Positions 45,731-59,659 of a DNA stretch of 64,000 nt are shown one piece after another. Position numbers and translations under genes: made by a program. How positions within the stretch are numbered: the first letter of the stretch is position 1; every line of letters starts with the position of its first letter. The notes under the pieces are model-generated. The model was not told the DNA's origin. It did not search any database and saw only the letters and a program-made list of their open reading frames with translations. The DNA is from Lutjanus erythropterus (taxonomy: Eukaryota; Chordata; Actinopteri; Lutjaniformes; Lutjanidae), in contig CM034597.1 in NCBI GenBank assembly GCA_020091685.1, forward strand, positions 32,330,801-32,394,800, given 5' to 3'.

Positions 45731-45999
45731 TATAATGTCTCCGTCCATCCATTGTTCATAACCGCTTATCCTAATGGGACGTGGGGGCTGGAGCCTATCC
45801 CACCTGACATTGGGTAAGAAGCGATGTACACCCTGGACAAGTCGCCAGTTTATCGCAGGGCTGAGTATCCAGAGAGAGCCCACGCGGACATGAGGAGAAC
45901 ATGCAAACTTCGCACAGAAAGGCCCTGCCCCGGCCAAAAACTCTGCCTGCTGGGGGGATTCAAACTAAACTTCAAACTGGTGCTAACCACCGCGCCACT
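45731..45999 (+). repeat. Teleost dispersed repeat (CCATCCATTGTTCATAACCG type)
   Basis: Contains, in order, CCATCCATTGTTCATAACCG, GGGGCTGGAGCCTATCCCAC, TACACCCTGGACAAGTCGCC, AGAGCCCACGCGGACATGAG and TAACCACCGCGCCACTG. This is a near-standard run of one of the most common retroposed repeats in fish genomes. The middle part between TCGCAGGGC and CCAGAGAGAG is deleted. The overlapping 106-residue frame is not a gene. Confidence 0.8.
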
Positions 46000-46670
46000 G
46001 GGCAACATTATGATGTCTGTAGTGGAAACATGCAACAATATGTTGAGACATCTTTGCAGCATGGGCTTAGATTACAGTAATGTCATGTCAAATAAGAAAA
46101 TGAACGTTGTACAAATATTCTCTCATTTCATCCATTTCAGATGATGACAGACTGTCGCTTCAACTAGTTCTCAGCGTCCAGCCTGCTTGACAAAAAAACT
46201 GATCAAGAATCAGTGAGGGAATGGATAAAGAAATGGACCAATAAGCAGAATGGATGAAGTAATAAAAAGCATATGCATATTTTAAACCTTCATTTAAAGT
46301 TAATGCAAACCATGTATGCCATCAGTTCTGTTCTGCAGTGGGGTATTAAAAACCGCCATTAGTGGCCAGAAGCTACGTAGCAGTGATAGTAGTTTCTAAA
46401 ATGGTTATTTCATTTATACATCTTCTGGTGAGCACTAAATTAGTATTTAATTAAAAAAATACCATTTACTATTGGCATAAATTAAGTTTTTGTTACTTTG
46501 CTACAAACTTTCCAAGAACATTTCCTTTTACCCTGTGAGTTTGTATTTCCCACATTCTTCACAAAATAAATTTGTGGACATAAGCAGAAGTATTGGGTTA
46601 TGGAAAAGGCAAAGTTTAATTAACACATTTAATTTAAGTTCCCCAGACCTCCAAACTACTGTCACAATAG

Positions 46671-46674
<4 letters not shown>

Positions 46675-46702
<28 letters not shown>
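46675..46702. repeat. GT microsatellite
   Basis: Fourteen uninterrupted GT units, then GTATGTCTGTGTGTGTGCGT. Confidence 0.95.
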
Positions 46703-46706
<4 letters not shown>

Positions 46707-47723
46707 CTGTGTGTGTGCGTGCGCTCATGAATTTGTTATAGAGACGAAAACTGTTCAATTATGTCTGTTCAAAACAAATCTTTCTTTTGAACAAAATCCT
46801 GATTTAATGACACAAAGAAAATCCATTTTACACCTGTAATAAGATGAAATTAAAGTTCAATCACACATTTATACTTTTTTTCCACTGAAAAATACCTGAG
46901 ATGATATTATAATAAATGGTTAACTTGCTTAGGAGAGGTTATAAGTAGACAAAAATTCATTTGGAAGTCCAAAACATCTAAGCATAATTATCTAAACCAA
47001 AAAAAGAGACTTCTTGAGGTTTTGTTGAATTTTACAGCTAAATAAATAAATGACTAAATAGATAAATAAACAATAATTCTTAGACAAAGCAAATGTAAAA
47101 TTGGGGCCTTGAGTGAACCAGACAAAGTTAAGATTTTCCTGGATGAAATGATGTATGACCCTTCATGCTGACTGTAAGCACTGCTAGAATATTTTAGAAA
47201 AGCAAAATAAAAACAGGAGGGTCAGGCACCCCCTTTTTAAAATAGGATACTGAGTTTAGGTAAAACCCTGTAAAGTGTGTTTCAAAAGTGAAGCCAAAAT
47301 TTGTTATTGACTGGTTAGAGCTTAGCTGCATACCAAGTAGTTTGTCACTCTGGTTTCAAAGATGATAGACTGTCCATTTTGTTGTACTTTTAAAGGCTGT
47401 TGTATCCCACAGTTTAACTGAGCAGACCCGGTGGGTCAAACCCTGAAAGATGTTCATAAGTCTGTGTTTCATTAGAGAAATAAAGTGGCACATGACTGTC
47501 TAAATCATCTAGGCGAGACCTCTGCGCTGAAAACTTGAACATTTCTGGCATGAATACGGTCGAGTGTGGAGAAAGATATTGAAAGTCAGCACAAAAAGCA
47601 GGCTAATGGAGTGGAAAGTCAAGTGATAGATGTACAGAGGGAGAAAGAGAGAGTAGAGAAACAAAGCAAAAAGTAAATTAAGTGAGTATGAGCTATCCAC
47701 TGGCTCAAATCAGTGGATAACTC

Positions 47724-47870
47724 AAAAAAACGACCCTTTTCAACCAGTCCCACAAAATAGTTTGATAAAGCAAAGGTCAGACTGATTCAATCCTGATCAA
47801 TCCTGGACTGACTCAGCTCAGTCTAAGGTCAAAAAGTCACTGTTTTACACTTTTCATGGGGTAACAAGTC
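47724..47870. repeat. Left copy of a ~150-bp direct repeat
   Basis: Shares ordered blocks with 49743-49901: AACGACCC / GACGACCCC, AAAGGTCAGACTGATT / AAAGGTCAGGCTGATT, AATCCTGGACTGACTCA / AATCCTGGACTCACTCA, and AAGGTCAAAAAGTCAC / AAGGTCAAAAGGTCAC. The two copies bracket the Tc1/mariner element between them. Function unknown. Confidence 0.8.
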
Positions 47871-47890
47871 ATCCTGCATTCTAAATGGGA

Positions 47891-49720
47891 TAAAACCATC
47901 CTAAAAAGGTTGGGATATTGAGGTGACACGCAAATAGAAAAGGAATGAAATGATTTGCAAATCCTTTTGACCTCTGTTCAGTTGAATACAGTGCAAAGAC
48001 AAGGTATTTACTGTTCAGACTGATAAACTATATTGTTTTTTGTAAATATACACTCATTCTGAATTTGACGTTTGCAACACGTTTCAAAAAAGTTCGGACA
48101 ACAGCAAGAAAAGGCTGGAAAAGCTGCAGGAAAGCTAAAAAAAAAAAAACATATTTCACTGGTCAAGAGGTTAATTGGGTATTAAAGGGGCATCCTCAAA
48201 AGGCTCAGGTGTCAAGAAGTAAGGAGAGGTTCTCCACTTTGTGAAAAACTGCGTGGGCAAAGAATGTTTCTAAACACACAATTTCAAGGACTTCAGGGAT
48301 TTTTCCAGAGCCTAATATTATTAAAAGTTTCAGAGAATCTGCAAAAAACAAAAAGTAGAATGCTGGTGACATTTGACCCCTCAGGCGTCACTGTATTAAA
48401 AACCAACTTACAACCAATTTTACTACGTGCCTGGAAACACTGACAAAATCACTGTCAGTAAACACAGTTCATTGCTGCATTTACAAATGCAAGTTAAGAC
48501 TCTACCATGCGAAGAGAAAGGAGTGTTTCCTCTACATTGTATTTCAGGGTGGCCTGCCCTCCTACGGAAACCACTGCCCCCCACTGAAAGACACAAAACA
48601 ACTGATTTTCTGTTCTGAACTGTTAGAATCAGATGTTTTTCTTCAGAGACTTTTATTTTGAAATCTTACTTTGAAAGTGTGTGTTTGTTTCCGCTTCCTG
48701 TCGCAATATTTTTGCATTTGTTGCAGAGCAGAGGTCACAGACAGTGGGATGTAAGGCTCATGTGAATCTCTCTCAATTGTTCATGATGTTGCACTGTCTA
48801 TGTCTAATGTCAGTAAAGACTCATTTCAGTTATTAGACTGTTAAAAAATTAGCCTCGCAAGTGTTAAGCTAGCTGGCTAGCTCAGCTAGCTTGCCCTGAT
48901 TTACTGTGAACACACAGTTAATGTGATTACTGCAACAGCTGTTATTATTCACTCAGTGACACAAGAGAGAATGTTGTTCTCATTTTAGAGTCATTAAATG
49001 CTTTTAGTTGATGCTGGATATCAGTAACACATCACATGTATTCACATCACACTGTATATGCAGTAAAAGCTGAAATCTAACTGGTGACTGTGTTCTCTGT
49101 GTGGTGAACTTCCTCCCACCTCTCCAGCATTGCATCAGCCCCATCAGTATGTAATTCTCACACCCATGAAGCCACAATTGATCCTGAAAGGTACATACAG
49201 GTTTTGGAGCAATATGCTGCCGTCCAGATGATGTCTTTTATAGAGACGTCGCTGCTTGTTTCAGCAAAACAAGCCAAGACACATTCTGCACATGTTAGAT
49301 AACTGTGGCCTCGTAGTGAAAGAGTTCAGGTACTACACTGATCTGCCTGCAGTCCAGACCTGTCTCCTATTCAAAATGTGGGGTTCATTATGAAGCATGA
49401 AATACAACAACAGAAACCCTGGACTGTTGAAGTCGTATATCAAGAAAAAACTTCGACGAATAGCGCCCTCAGTTACCAAATGATCACTCAGTGTTGATAA
49501 AAGAGACGGCGATGTATCACAGTGGTAAACATGACCCTGTCCCAACATTTTTGGAACCTGTTGCAGGCATCAATTTCACAATGAGTGTATATTTACAAAA
49601 AATAATAAAGTTTGAACATAAAATATCTTTGTACTGTGTTGAACTTAAGATTTTTTGTTTTTTGCAAACCATTGCATTCTGTTTTTATTTACGTTTTACA
49701 CAATGTCTCAGCTTTTTTGG
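47891..49720 (+). mobile_element. Tc1/mariner-superfamily element, broken (copy 2)
   Basis: About 1.8 kb of the same family as 35950-36577. Its left end contains TCCTAAAAAGGTTGGGAT and its right end GTCTCAGCTTTTTTGGG. The first part (to about 48530) keeps the 5' half of the transposase region in decayed form. From about 48540 to 49130 the sequence does not match the family (it includes GCTAGCTGGCTAGCTCAGC) and probably replaces the middle of the gene. From about 49131 the 3' half resumes, including the stretch equivalent to 36061-36420. Stops and frame changes occur throughout. Confidence 0.72.
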
Positions 49721-49742
49721 GAAAAAAAAAAAAAAAAGAAAG

Positions 49743-49901
49743 AAAAAGACGACCCCTTTCGACCAGACTCATGAAATACTTTCATAAAAGAAAGGTCAGG
49801 CTGATTTTAAACCTGCAAAAATCCTGATGAATCCTGGACTCACTCAACTCTGCTTAAAGGTCAAAAGGTCACGGTTTAAAGTGTCTCATGCGGTAATAAC
49901 T
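49743..49901. repeat. Right copy of the ~150-bp direct repeat
   Basis: Partner of 47724-47870, same orientation, with a few short insertions relative to it. It starts directly after the A-rich tail at the right end of the mobile element. Confidence 0.8.
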
Positions 49902-50133
49902 CACTGTGTGTTATTTGTTATCAGCTGACCACATAGGAGAGGCTTAGGGTGAGCTGAGATGGGATGAAACCTGGTTGACTTACCATCACGCCACAAACAA
50001 CGCAGGTATGAAAACAAATATGGATGAGACATACATGGGAAGAGTGAGGACTAGAGATTTTGAGATGACAGCGTTCTGGCTGCTGCCCTTGCGACTCCTC
50101 TCTGGTTGGCAAGCCGTATCACAACTTTACGAG

Positions 50134-50160
50134 CACACACACACACACAGACACACACAC
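50134..50160. repeat. CA microsatellite
   Basis: Two CA runs separated by a single G (CACACACACACACAG then ACACACACAC). Confidence 0.9.
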
Positions 50161-52307
50161 TTAAAAATCAAATCATCACACTGCAAGGCTATCAAGAGAA
50201 GCAACTGCAGCAGGGAAAAAAAAACTCGCACCTCGTCTCTCCGCTACAGACGGGCGAAGCAATATTCTCACACAAACCCATCAAGTTTACAGTGAGTGAA
50301 AAGCTGAGAGGCTGCCTTTTTTATTGCCTGCTTGTGTGTGAAGAGTATTGAAAAGATAAGTCTCTGTCCTGTCGAGGCTGCTCAGGAGACAACCAGAGAG
50401 GAGGGCCAAGTGTGAGTTTGTGTGTGTGCGTGCGTGTGTGTCCCTGAGGGAGAGGGGTTCAAGAGTTTAGTCTGGGGAGAAGAGGATGCTGTTGTTGTTA
50501 GCTGAGGATAAAGGAACAGAGAGTAGAGCGAGACTTGAGACCAGGGGCTACAGAGGGGCTGTGACCAGAATGAATCTTCTTTAAAAGATCCTCCCCAGAC
50601 TTTTAAGAAATATATGTCTGAAAATAATCTGATTTTAATAACAATATTTGTCCAATAAGGGTTTTCCATAAACAAGATGTCTCCTCCGCTTCAGTTTTCC
50701 AATTTGTAAAATGCAGAGATTTACGGTTCGTGAGAAACTTTCCTCTTATGACAGATTAATGTGAACACAAACTCTTTACAAACCCACATCCTTCTGCACA
50801 GTGAATATAAGAACGCACAGAACGACTAATGCATCCTTTTATAACTAGCAGGCTACACTACTGTAGCACTCTCCGTCCTGCTGAAGAATACAATAAGGGT
50901 GTTTTCACATGAGGTATGACTGCGTCACACTGTGCCTGAGCACAATGGCAACCCCCACTCCGCTCCCCTGCCAGTCAGTTTTCACATTAGTAATGTTGCT
51001 GTCTGCCAAAGTACACTTGCATCATCATCTATTTGTCTACGTTGTTGCTATGGTGTAGAAAAGCCGGCCAATCGTAAGATCCCGACAGCAGTCTGTTCCT
51101 TCTTTTGGTACAGTTAGATTTCACACCTGATGAGGGCCGAGCACTCGAGGACATGCAAACTGACCGGCTTTTCAAGAAGACCTGAGCACGGATCAGTGAA
51201 CCGTGCCAGAGTACGGTACACAGTGTTCACGTGACTCAAATGAACTGGACTTTGGGGTCAAGTGTACTTGGATTCAGGCCTGGATTCCTGATGAAAAAGC
51301 CTCCATCCTGCATTCTGTCAATAATTTGTAAAACACTGACTGATTTAGCAAACATGCATTCAGTCAAGATAAGTTGTTTAGGTGGATAGATGATCAGTTT
51401 AAGTTTTTTTTTTTTTTATCTTAATGTTTTGCTCATTTACTATAATAAATTTATTTTTTGCCACATCAAACTTTTTTTTTTTTTAAACTTTTCTTGTCAT
51501 TTAATTGCTTGTATTATATTTTATTCTTTATTTAAGTCCGTTAGGTGGATAGATGAATAGTTCTGGTCAGCATCTTTGTGGCCCAGTAACAGTTAATAAA
51601 CACTGGACCACCAAAACACCCTGTACATTATTAGTTAGTAACAGACAGACACATGAACTTAACATTATATTCTTTTAATTTCCTAATCAGGTGATTTGGG
51701 ATGAATTCTATGATTTATTACAAGACTTTCCTCATTAAGTTATTACTGCATGCACTGTTAAAAATGTTATGAGGCCATACATTGCATTATGCTTTCTCCA
51801 AATAAAAGTGAAACAAATGCATCAGTTTCAATAACCTGATATATATAATGCTAATTACACGATAGTTCATTAATTAAATAATAGTTTTACATTATGAGTT
51901 TTTAATATTTTTATATTCTATTATAACAATGATATGACTTTAATATACTACATGTTACATATCACTTTGAGATAAAAAAGAAAAACAGAGTTTGCATTTT
52001 CATTATGTTTTAAAAGATAATAATGAATATTTTAACATTAAGACCTTTTTCCAGCATTAATCTTCTCATATAACGAGTACCAGAACAAACAAGCAGTAAT
52101 CAGACACTTTCTGTCCTACAAACAGAACAAGGAGGGATTGTTCTGACTTATTTATTAAAGAGCTAGAAATATATGGACTCACCAAAACTGCATACATTTA
52201 GGATGAATGTAAATATGATACTGAGAATTATGTTGTGTAGAATTTATATGAAAATCAAAGGTCTTTACATGTTCAGCTGAGATCTGGTATTTTACTTTTT
52301 AGCCGTG

Positions 52308-52560
52308 GTTGAAACTGGACGATTTATCTGTCTGGAAGACGAAAAGCAAATTTGTTCACTGTGCTGTTTAGCCGATATCGAAAACGAGTTTCAGTTTGTT
52401 TTCTACTGCCCTTTTGAAAGGGATATTTACAACAAGTCCTGTGAGCTGAACACATATTGATTTTGCGAATATGGATGATGCACAAAGACTGAGTCGGTTG
52501 TTCATAAATGAAACATTTAGATTATCTTGTTACCCGCAGGAATCTTGGGAGAAAAACAAA
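52308..52560 (+). pseudogene. LINE-like ORF C-terminal remnant with Cys cluster
   Basis: The plus-strand frame reads VETGRFICLEDEKQICSLCC, then IENEFQFVFYCPFERDIY, then a stop near 52458. A shifted frame at 52471 continues MDDAQRLSRLFINETFRLSC. The ICxxC followed by E-x-E-F-x-F-x-F-x-CP is the usual signature after the reverse transcriptase of LINE-type and related ORFs in fish. The polymerase domain is absent. The surrounding 51.4-53.1 kb is very AT-rich. Confidence 0.65.
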
Positions 52561-55500
52561 AAAAAAACAGTTCTTTGTAGGTTTGTGATACGTAGTTCTT
52601 CTCAGTGTACATTTAAAATCTATGTCAACAATATACTTACTGCTTTTTTTCTCAAAACACAACATTAACTTAGATAATAACACCAACAATATTCAAAGAA
52701 AGCAGAAAACATAAAAAAATCAACTAAAAACAACAAACAAATCGAATCAAATAAAAGAAAGGACCACTAAATAACAAAAAGCAAGAACAAATTATAATAA
52801 AAATCCTAAAAACTGAATCAATAGAGTACTTACAATTTGATCCGACATTTAAATTTCATTCATTCAGACATTTTCCAAATATTAAAAAAGTCAAATTAAT
52901 TTGGTAAATAAGGCCTTTGAGTGTTCACTCCTCATTTCCACACTCAGATTATAAATAAGTAGGAAAAGAGCATTTTTATTTCATGTTTTATAATATGTTT
53001 TCTTCTTTTTCTGAGAGATTACAGTATTATATTACAATGTAGTAATTTGTTTTATTTTGTTTTCTTTTTTGATTTTGTACCTCTTGATGTTGTTTTTACT
53101 AAGGTAAGTTAGTTAGAGAAGGTTTTGTTTTACAGGTGTTTTTATTTGTTGTTACCTTTTAGCCAGTAGTTATCTGTTCTGTGAGTCCTCCCTTTGCTAT
53201 ATTTCTTTCGTTAAGGTGAGCAGCACCCATCGGCCCTTTCCCTTTGCAGTTTCACCTCCCCTTTTATTTGTTTGTCAATTTTCCAACATTGTGTTAAATA
53301 AATAACTTTATTTCACCATTTACAACTGGTATGTTGCTTTCCATTTTCCACCACGAGCAAGGGGTCGTAACATGTGGTGTCTTGTAATCCCATGTTTGAT
53401 GTTCCAGATGTTTGGCATGAAACAGAAATAAAACTAAACTAACTATAAGGTGTTCCAACATGTAATTATAATATCATGATGAGCACATTTTGCTCTATGA
53501 TGTTACAGGAAACATTCATCTTACTTATTCATTTCAGAGACACATGGTTGATTTTGGGATAATGAAAGTTAGAAATAATGCACATCAACAAAACTGATGA
53601 TGTCTACTATTGTTTATCTACTGAGTATTAAGTCTGAAGACACTTAGTTTTTCAAAATCATTAAATGTTTTGAATTATAAAGGCAGATAGTTCAAGTTAT
53701 ATCTCATAGCCGCAGCGGTCTCTTTATCATTCCTTCTGCAACTACAGCACCTTTTCTCGATTCGTGGCTGCGTAATGTATTTCAACAGATCCATTTCCGA
53801 GTCACACAAACAGGAAAACTGTGATTTCTACCATTTCATGTTTGACTCGACTTCCTCCTCACACCTCCTGCCTCCTTCCTACACAACTCTTTGTGTCATC
53901 ATCACACAGGTGCCCTGAGGCCAGGTGAGTAATCAGAGGTGTGAAAGCAACATTCAGGATGTTTACAGTCTCGCTGGATAAAAGCTTTAACAGTGAAGAT
54001 GTTCACATTTTGGTCCAAACAACAATCCGTACTGCCCTGTGTTTGCAGGGTGTTTTAAAGTGATGCTGTGCATCCCTTGAATTTTAATGTCAGTTTTCTC
54101 TTTGCATACCATTTACTCTCATACAAGTCTATTAATCCAATCAAGTAAATAAATATTATTATAAATAATATTCTCAGCAGTGTGAACTTGTACTGAATCA
54201 GCATGTTGGATGGACTGAAAGATTGAACAACAAATTACAAAAGGACAGCATGGATGGACGAGCGAGACCCACACACGTGCAAAACGTGTCTTATTGCTTG
54301 TCTATTGCTTTCAGTGACATTCTACAGGTGAATCAAACAGCTCAGGTGGAAGTTGAAAAACTGTTTGTTTCTGAGTGAAACAGGAGAGGCAGGTTGGAAA
54401 TAATGCTGGAGGAATCTGATACTAACATTAAAAAGTGCCAACTGACAAACTAATGAATCGTCACTCTGTGCTGCTAAAAGTTGAAGATCAATTGATGATG
54501 TCATGATATTATTGGCTGATATTTTACTGTGCAGGAAGAAAATCTGATTGGATTTTGATATAAGAATGCAAAGAAAGATTTTTGGTATCATTTGTTAAAG
54601 ACAGAATCCTCTTAGAGCAGTTCATCTGCCGGAAAGCTAATGCCACAACACGGCACATGTAAATGTAAATTTAGACATGCCGCTGGAGGAGGGGACAGGA
54701 AGTGGGGGAAGGAAGAGAAGGAAAATGGGGAAAACAATATTTGCATGAACAGAAAGAATTACTAAACCAAATCCATCATGCAATAGTGAAAATCATCCAA
54801 ACACAAACAGATCACCACTTCCTTATATTTAGATCTTTTGTTTTGTTTGTCTCTCTTTTTTGTGTCTCTCTAGTCGTGTTTTTGTTGTTTTGTGTTGTGT
54901 TTTATTTTTTCACTGTCACCTGTTACTTATCTGTGTCCTTTAAGGTTTTAGTATTATGTAATGTTATGTATTGTTAGTATGTTTGTTTTGTTTATATGTG
55001 TATGCGCTAATTGTTGACTAAAGAGGGGAAAAAAGTGCACAGAGCATCAGCAAATTTCAGTAACCTTTTTCATCTCATCTCGACTTTAAGACTCATGATC
55101 AGAACATCCCAACTTTTCACTGAACTCTGTAACTTTCCAACAAGAAATGTTAGCAGTCACTTCAAACAGAGCCTCTGGCCCAGGGGGCCTCTGACCCTTC
55201 GGGCCCCAAAGCCTGTGCCCACTGGGCCCATTCAGTAATCCGTCCATGTCAGGTCAGGCCAGTAATTTCAAGTCTAAATCAACTGAGGCACTGATGGGAT
55301 GAGAGAAAAAAGAAGAGAGAAAGAGTGCTGTCAGTGGAGTGCTGCCTGTAGCGCTACACTCACGGATCAGAGTATTTACACCTGCCTGACAGCATCTGAA
55401 AGTGGGCCGGAGGCAAAACCTCTATCAAAGCGTACGTTGTACAGCCTCACTTTAAAGCACACATGCACATGTCAAAACACACACGCACGCACACACACCT

Positions 55501-58500
55501 GCCCCGTCTCTCTCTCATGACACAAAGAAAACAACAGGTTATATTCAAGACACTGCACTGATCTTAGTTCTGAACGGGAGCTTATAAACACATGACTGAT
55601 GTATGAGAGGAATGCTTTTTTCCAGCTTTGAAATCGTCTTGACATTTCCTTTCACGCACAGCCTCATCTTTTGTTTTGTTTTTTTTATTTCTTTTGTTCT
55701 TCACAGCACTCACTTTTTATTGAAACCACAGATGAGCATCTGTCTCTGCCAAAAACGCAAGTGCATTTCTTGAAATGTGTAAAATGCAGTTATCTCTAAA
55801 CTGTGACTTCTGTCTTTCCACTCTGTCTGGTGGTAATACTCTTCCCGAGGCAAGCCTTTTAAAAGTAAACGTCCTGACTCAACCTCATGGACACAAAGCC
55901 CAAGGTGGGATTGATGTGCGCTCTCCGAGTCCTCCGGGATCGTTTGAACGCGGGCCGCTGAGGGATTTGTCAGTCTAACGGGAGCTGACAGGAAGAGAAT
56001 GAACTTTAACACTCGCAGGCTGCTTTCCCTTTCATGAGCTTCCAGAGAAACCCTGTAGTGAATCAAATCCCTCCGCTCGGGAAACTACACACACGTTCGT
56101 GTAATAAAAATGCATACGCGTGGGCGCTAACGTAAAGGCAGACACACGTGCACACGTCTTATTCAATGTTACCTTCCCCCACGTGTCCCTGCACATTCCC
56201 ATTTAATCTGTCATGCTGTTAAGAGTGACAAATGTGTGGACGAAATGAAATCAAAAGGAATACATTCAGCACATGTGCATGCAGAAGCAGCTACACTTCC
56301 TCCAGTGACCTGAGAACAGAGGTCGTCGCTGGGAGCTCGTTGTTTCAGTGATTTCACGCTGTGTTGCTTTCAATCAGGGGCTGTAATGAAAGGTCTCATA
56401 ACTCTAAAGTTAATGGGACCCAAGGACTGCTTAACAGATGAATAGCTTGGTTTTGTAACTCTGAGTTAGGACCCAAAATGGATCTCAGTCTTGCTCTGCT
56501 GAGTCTCCATGTGGCGAGTTAACAGGTATGTCGGAGCCTCTGAGGTGACAGAACGTCTCATTTGGGTCCTGATGAAAAGTTTTCTAAACTTCAGCCCGGA
56601 GCGTCGCGTAACAGCTTGTCTGTTTGATTATTTACTATTAATTGAGCCTGCCTGAGGAACCATCTAATTACCCAGAGTTAACTACAGATGAGGGCTCTTC
56701 CGGCAATGGGGAGTTTTTGACACTTTCAGCGGCAAGGTGAAAAAGAACATGAAGAGTGAAAAACAAAAACATTCCCTTGAATTAGTTTTGGGGCGTGCGA
56801 CCGTCTGACCGGCAGAGAACATTAATAAAGCAAGCCCGTGATTGCCTAAAAAACAGCACAGGACATTTTGTTGCTTGTGCTGGCAGATATGCCCCCTGAG
56901 ATAATTGCTTGGCTAAAAGACCGAGTTTGGCTAATGCAACTTTGTACCAAAAGTTGGCAACTTTTCAGGCCTCAGATTCTCTTTTTTCCCAGTGATGAAT
57001 CTGGTGCTTCATTTTTCTTCTGGTAAAAAAGCAGGACAGTTGTGTAAATCCTTCAGACAAACTGGTCCACTTCTCTTCTTTTAATTTAGAGAGCGTTTTT
57101 CCAAATGGGTGAATTAAAATTTATTGAATACCAATTATAAAACTTTAAGAAAAACCTGAAAATGGCTCAGTGTATGGCTCATCTTTGCAAGTACTGCATG
57201 ATCGTCTCATCTTTTGCACTCCTACATAATATGTTAATATACTACTGAGGTTTTTGCCAAATACACTGTGAAAGAAACATAACTGTTGTACAGAGAACAA
57301 ATATTCGTTTTAATGCTTCAGTCTGCCTCAAAAGAATGAATAACACCTGTTCACTTAAAGTTGGGCCAAACAGCCTGGCTGCAGACCACTGGATCCCTGA
57401 TAAATCTGATAAGAATTCTGTTTCTTTGTACCTCAACACAATGAATCAAATAAGAGCTCAAAGAGTAAATCCAGTATCTTTAAACCTGGACCATATTCTT
57501 ACATATTTTGGGCTCTAAATGGCAGGGTATCGTCACCTTTTTCAAGGTCAAATTCAGGCACTTTTCAAATTTTTTCCAGCATCTTACAGCTTAATTTCTC
57601 TATATACAATCATTATGCCATATTTCCTTTTTTCATTACATTAAATCTGATGTCATTGTGGTATATACAACCACAAATTAAAGAGAGACAAATTAAAGGA
57701 AAACACAACAAAGTTTCATGTTTCAAAATATGTCACCTGTCTCTAAGCAGACTTGGCATTCTGAGCCAATAACAGACAATCACTCAATTATATGACAAAT
57801 AACTTCAATTTCTATTAAATTCTTATTTTGTTTTGTTTTCAAGCCAATGCACATTGAAACCTGGCATCTTGGCTGTTAGTCTCCCACTCACTGTTCCATC
57901 AGAGGGCACACATCAACAAAGGGTGACAGATAACACTCGAGTAACCACACGTGCAGAGTGACACGTGAGGCTCAAGCAGAGTTGTCTTCATTTTGTGCAA
58001 GAGGCAAAAGCAATTAGGGTCTCTGACTTATTCATTTCTTTATTGAAAAAGCAAATGATTTAGAGTTGTTTATCGCAAATCCTTGGCAGCAAATGCACCA
58101 ATCAAAGCATGTCCACTCAAAGTGCTTGTTTTACTAAAGCATTAAAAAATACTGAAGTCACATATGTTAACAAACTAAAGTCACAGAATGGCACAAACAA
58201 ATTCACTGATTGAGGCAACGGTAGACAGCAGCTCCCATGTTCTGCAAGGTAAAATTGCTGTTTTTGTCAATGGAGGCTGGTGCCTTTGAAAAGAAGCAAA
58301 GCAATGAGAAGACAGTTTCTGATTAAACAAAAATAATCTGACTTCAACAAAAAGATCCATCTCTACAGGGATCCATTCCATAATGTTGTCAGACACTCAG
58401 AATAACAATCTGAGGCTGTCAGAGGAAAAACAAGCAATATTAAAGGATGTACTGTGACAGATGCATTTGCCCCCAAGGATTACCTCCACTGCATTCTATT

Positions 58501-59659
58501 TGTGGCGGCCAGCTGAGGCGATCCACTGGACCAGTTCCAAAACTTTTTTGTATTTATTAATCATTTAAACCCCAAAACATGTAATAAATAAATAAATAAA
58601 TAGGGCCTCAATATAGAGAGATATTAGAATTACTCTTTAAGAGAAAAGCTCAAAACCTGCTTATGTTTGCAAATCAAAAGTATTTACAGAGAATATTTAT
58701 CAGATAGGTTTAGCATAAGAATTTTGCATAGGTAGTGAACGTAAGACTGAAACTTAAACAAATGTGTGCATCAGCCCACCAGACTCCACTGACAAATACA
58801 GTAAATTTATCTTGCAGATTATTGTAAAACACAACCCTTAATTCACAGAATTGGGCAACTGCGCCCATCAAAGTAAGTCCACTAAAGAAATCTTGTTTTT
58901 GCCGCTGATAGGCTCAGATTGTTATCCTAAGTGTCTGACAACATTATAAAAAAGGATCCCTGTATGGATAAACCTTTTTGTTTAAGAGTAAGATCAACAA
59001 CAACAAACAACATAAAACTCATCAAAATCACTGTGATTAGTCTTTCCACTGCTCCAGCAATAACCAACTCTGATTTGTTTGAACTAAACTGTTAAGTCAT
59101 CAAGTTAGCTGTGAAAAGAAGCAGCCAAAGCTAACAGTTTCATAGGGGGGACTCACATTCACTGATGTACACTCACAGCCAGACCAGCTACCAAACAAAG
59201 AACAGGGAAACTCAACCCACGCAGAGGGAGTGTGCTCAGGACACCATTACTCCACTACATCTTTGACATGGCAAAATTGCTGCTATATTAATGTTCAGAA
59301 TCTGATATACTGTGTATAACCTTTAGAGAGACACTGTTGTGTATTGAAACAACAAAAACCAATAATTTCTCCAAATCGACTGTAAATGGAAGAACATGTT
59401 GCACTAAAACACAATAAATATTTCACCATGAAATGAAATATGGAATGGAAATATTTTGCAGGGCACAAAACAAGACATGGAGCCAGTCCAGACCTTCCCC
59501 CAATCCTTGTCCACTACTGTCCTCCCTCGCTCTGCAAGGCCAGGCAGCAGAACGTAATAAATAACAAAAACAGAACAAAATGATTATGATACACCGATGT
59601 TGCCAGCTTGCGGCAGATCCCAAAGTCTGAAGCCAAAGAGTCGTGTAATAAACACCCCC

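Noticed and set aside
45824..46144. 106-residue plus-strand frame
   Set aside because: Falls mostly within the dispersed repeat at 45731-45999.
55710..56066. 118-residue minus-strand frame on the nos1ap strand
   Set aside because: Checked as an upstream nos1ap exon; it matches neither the PTB domain nor the linker, and lacks a convincing acceptor and donor pair.
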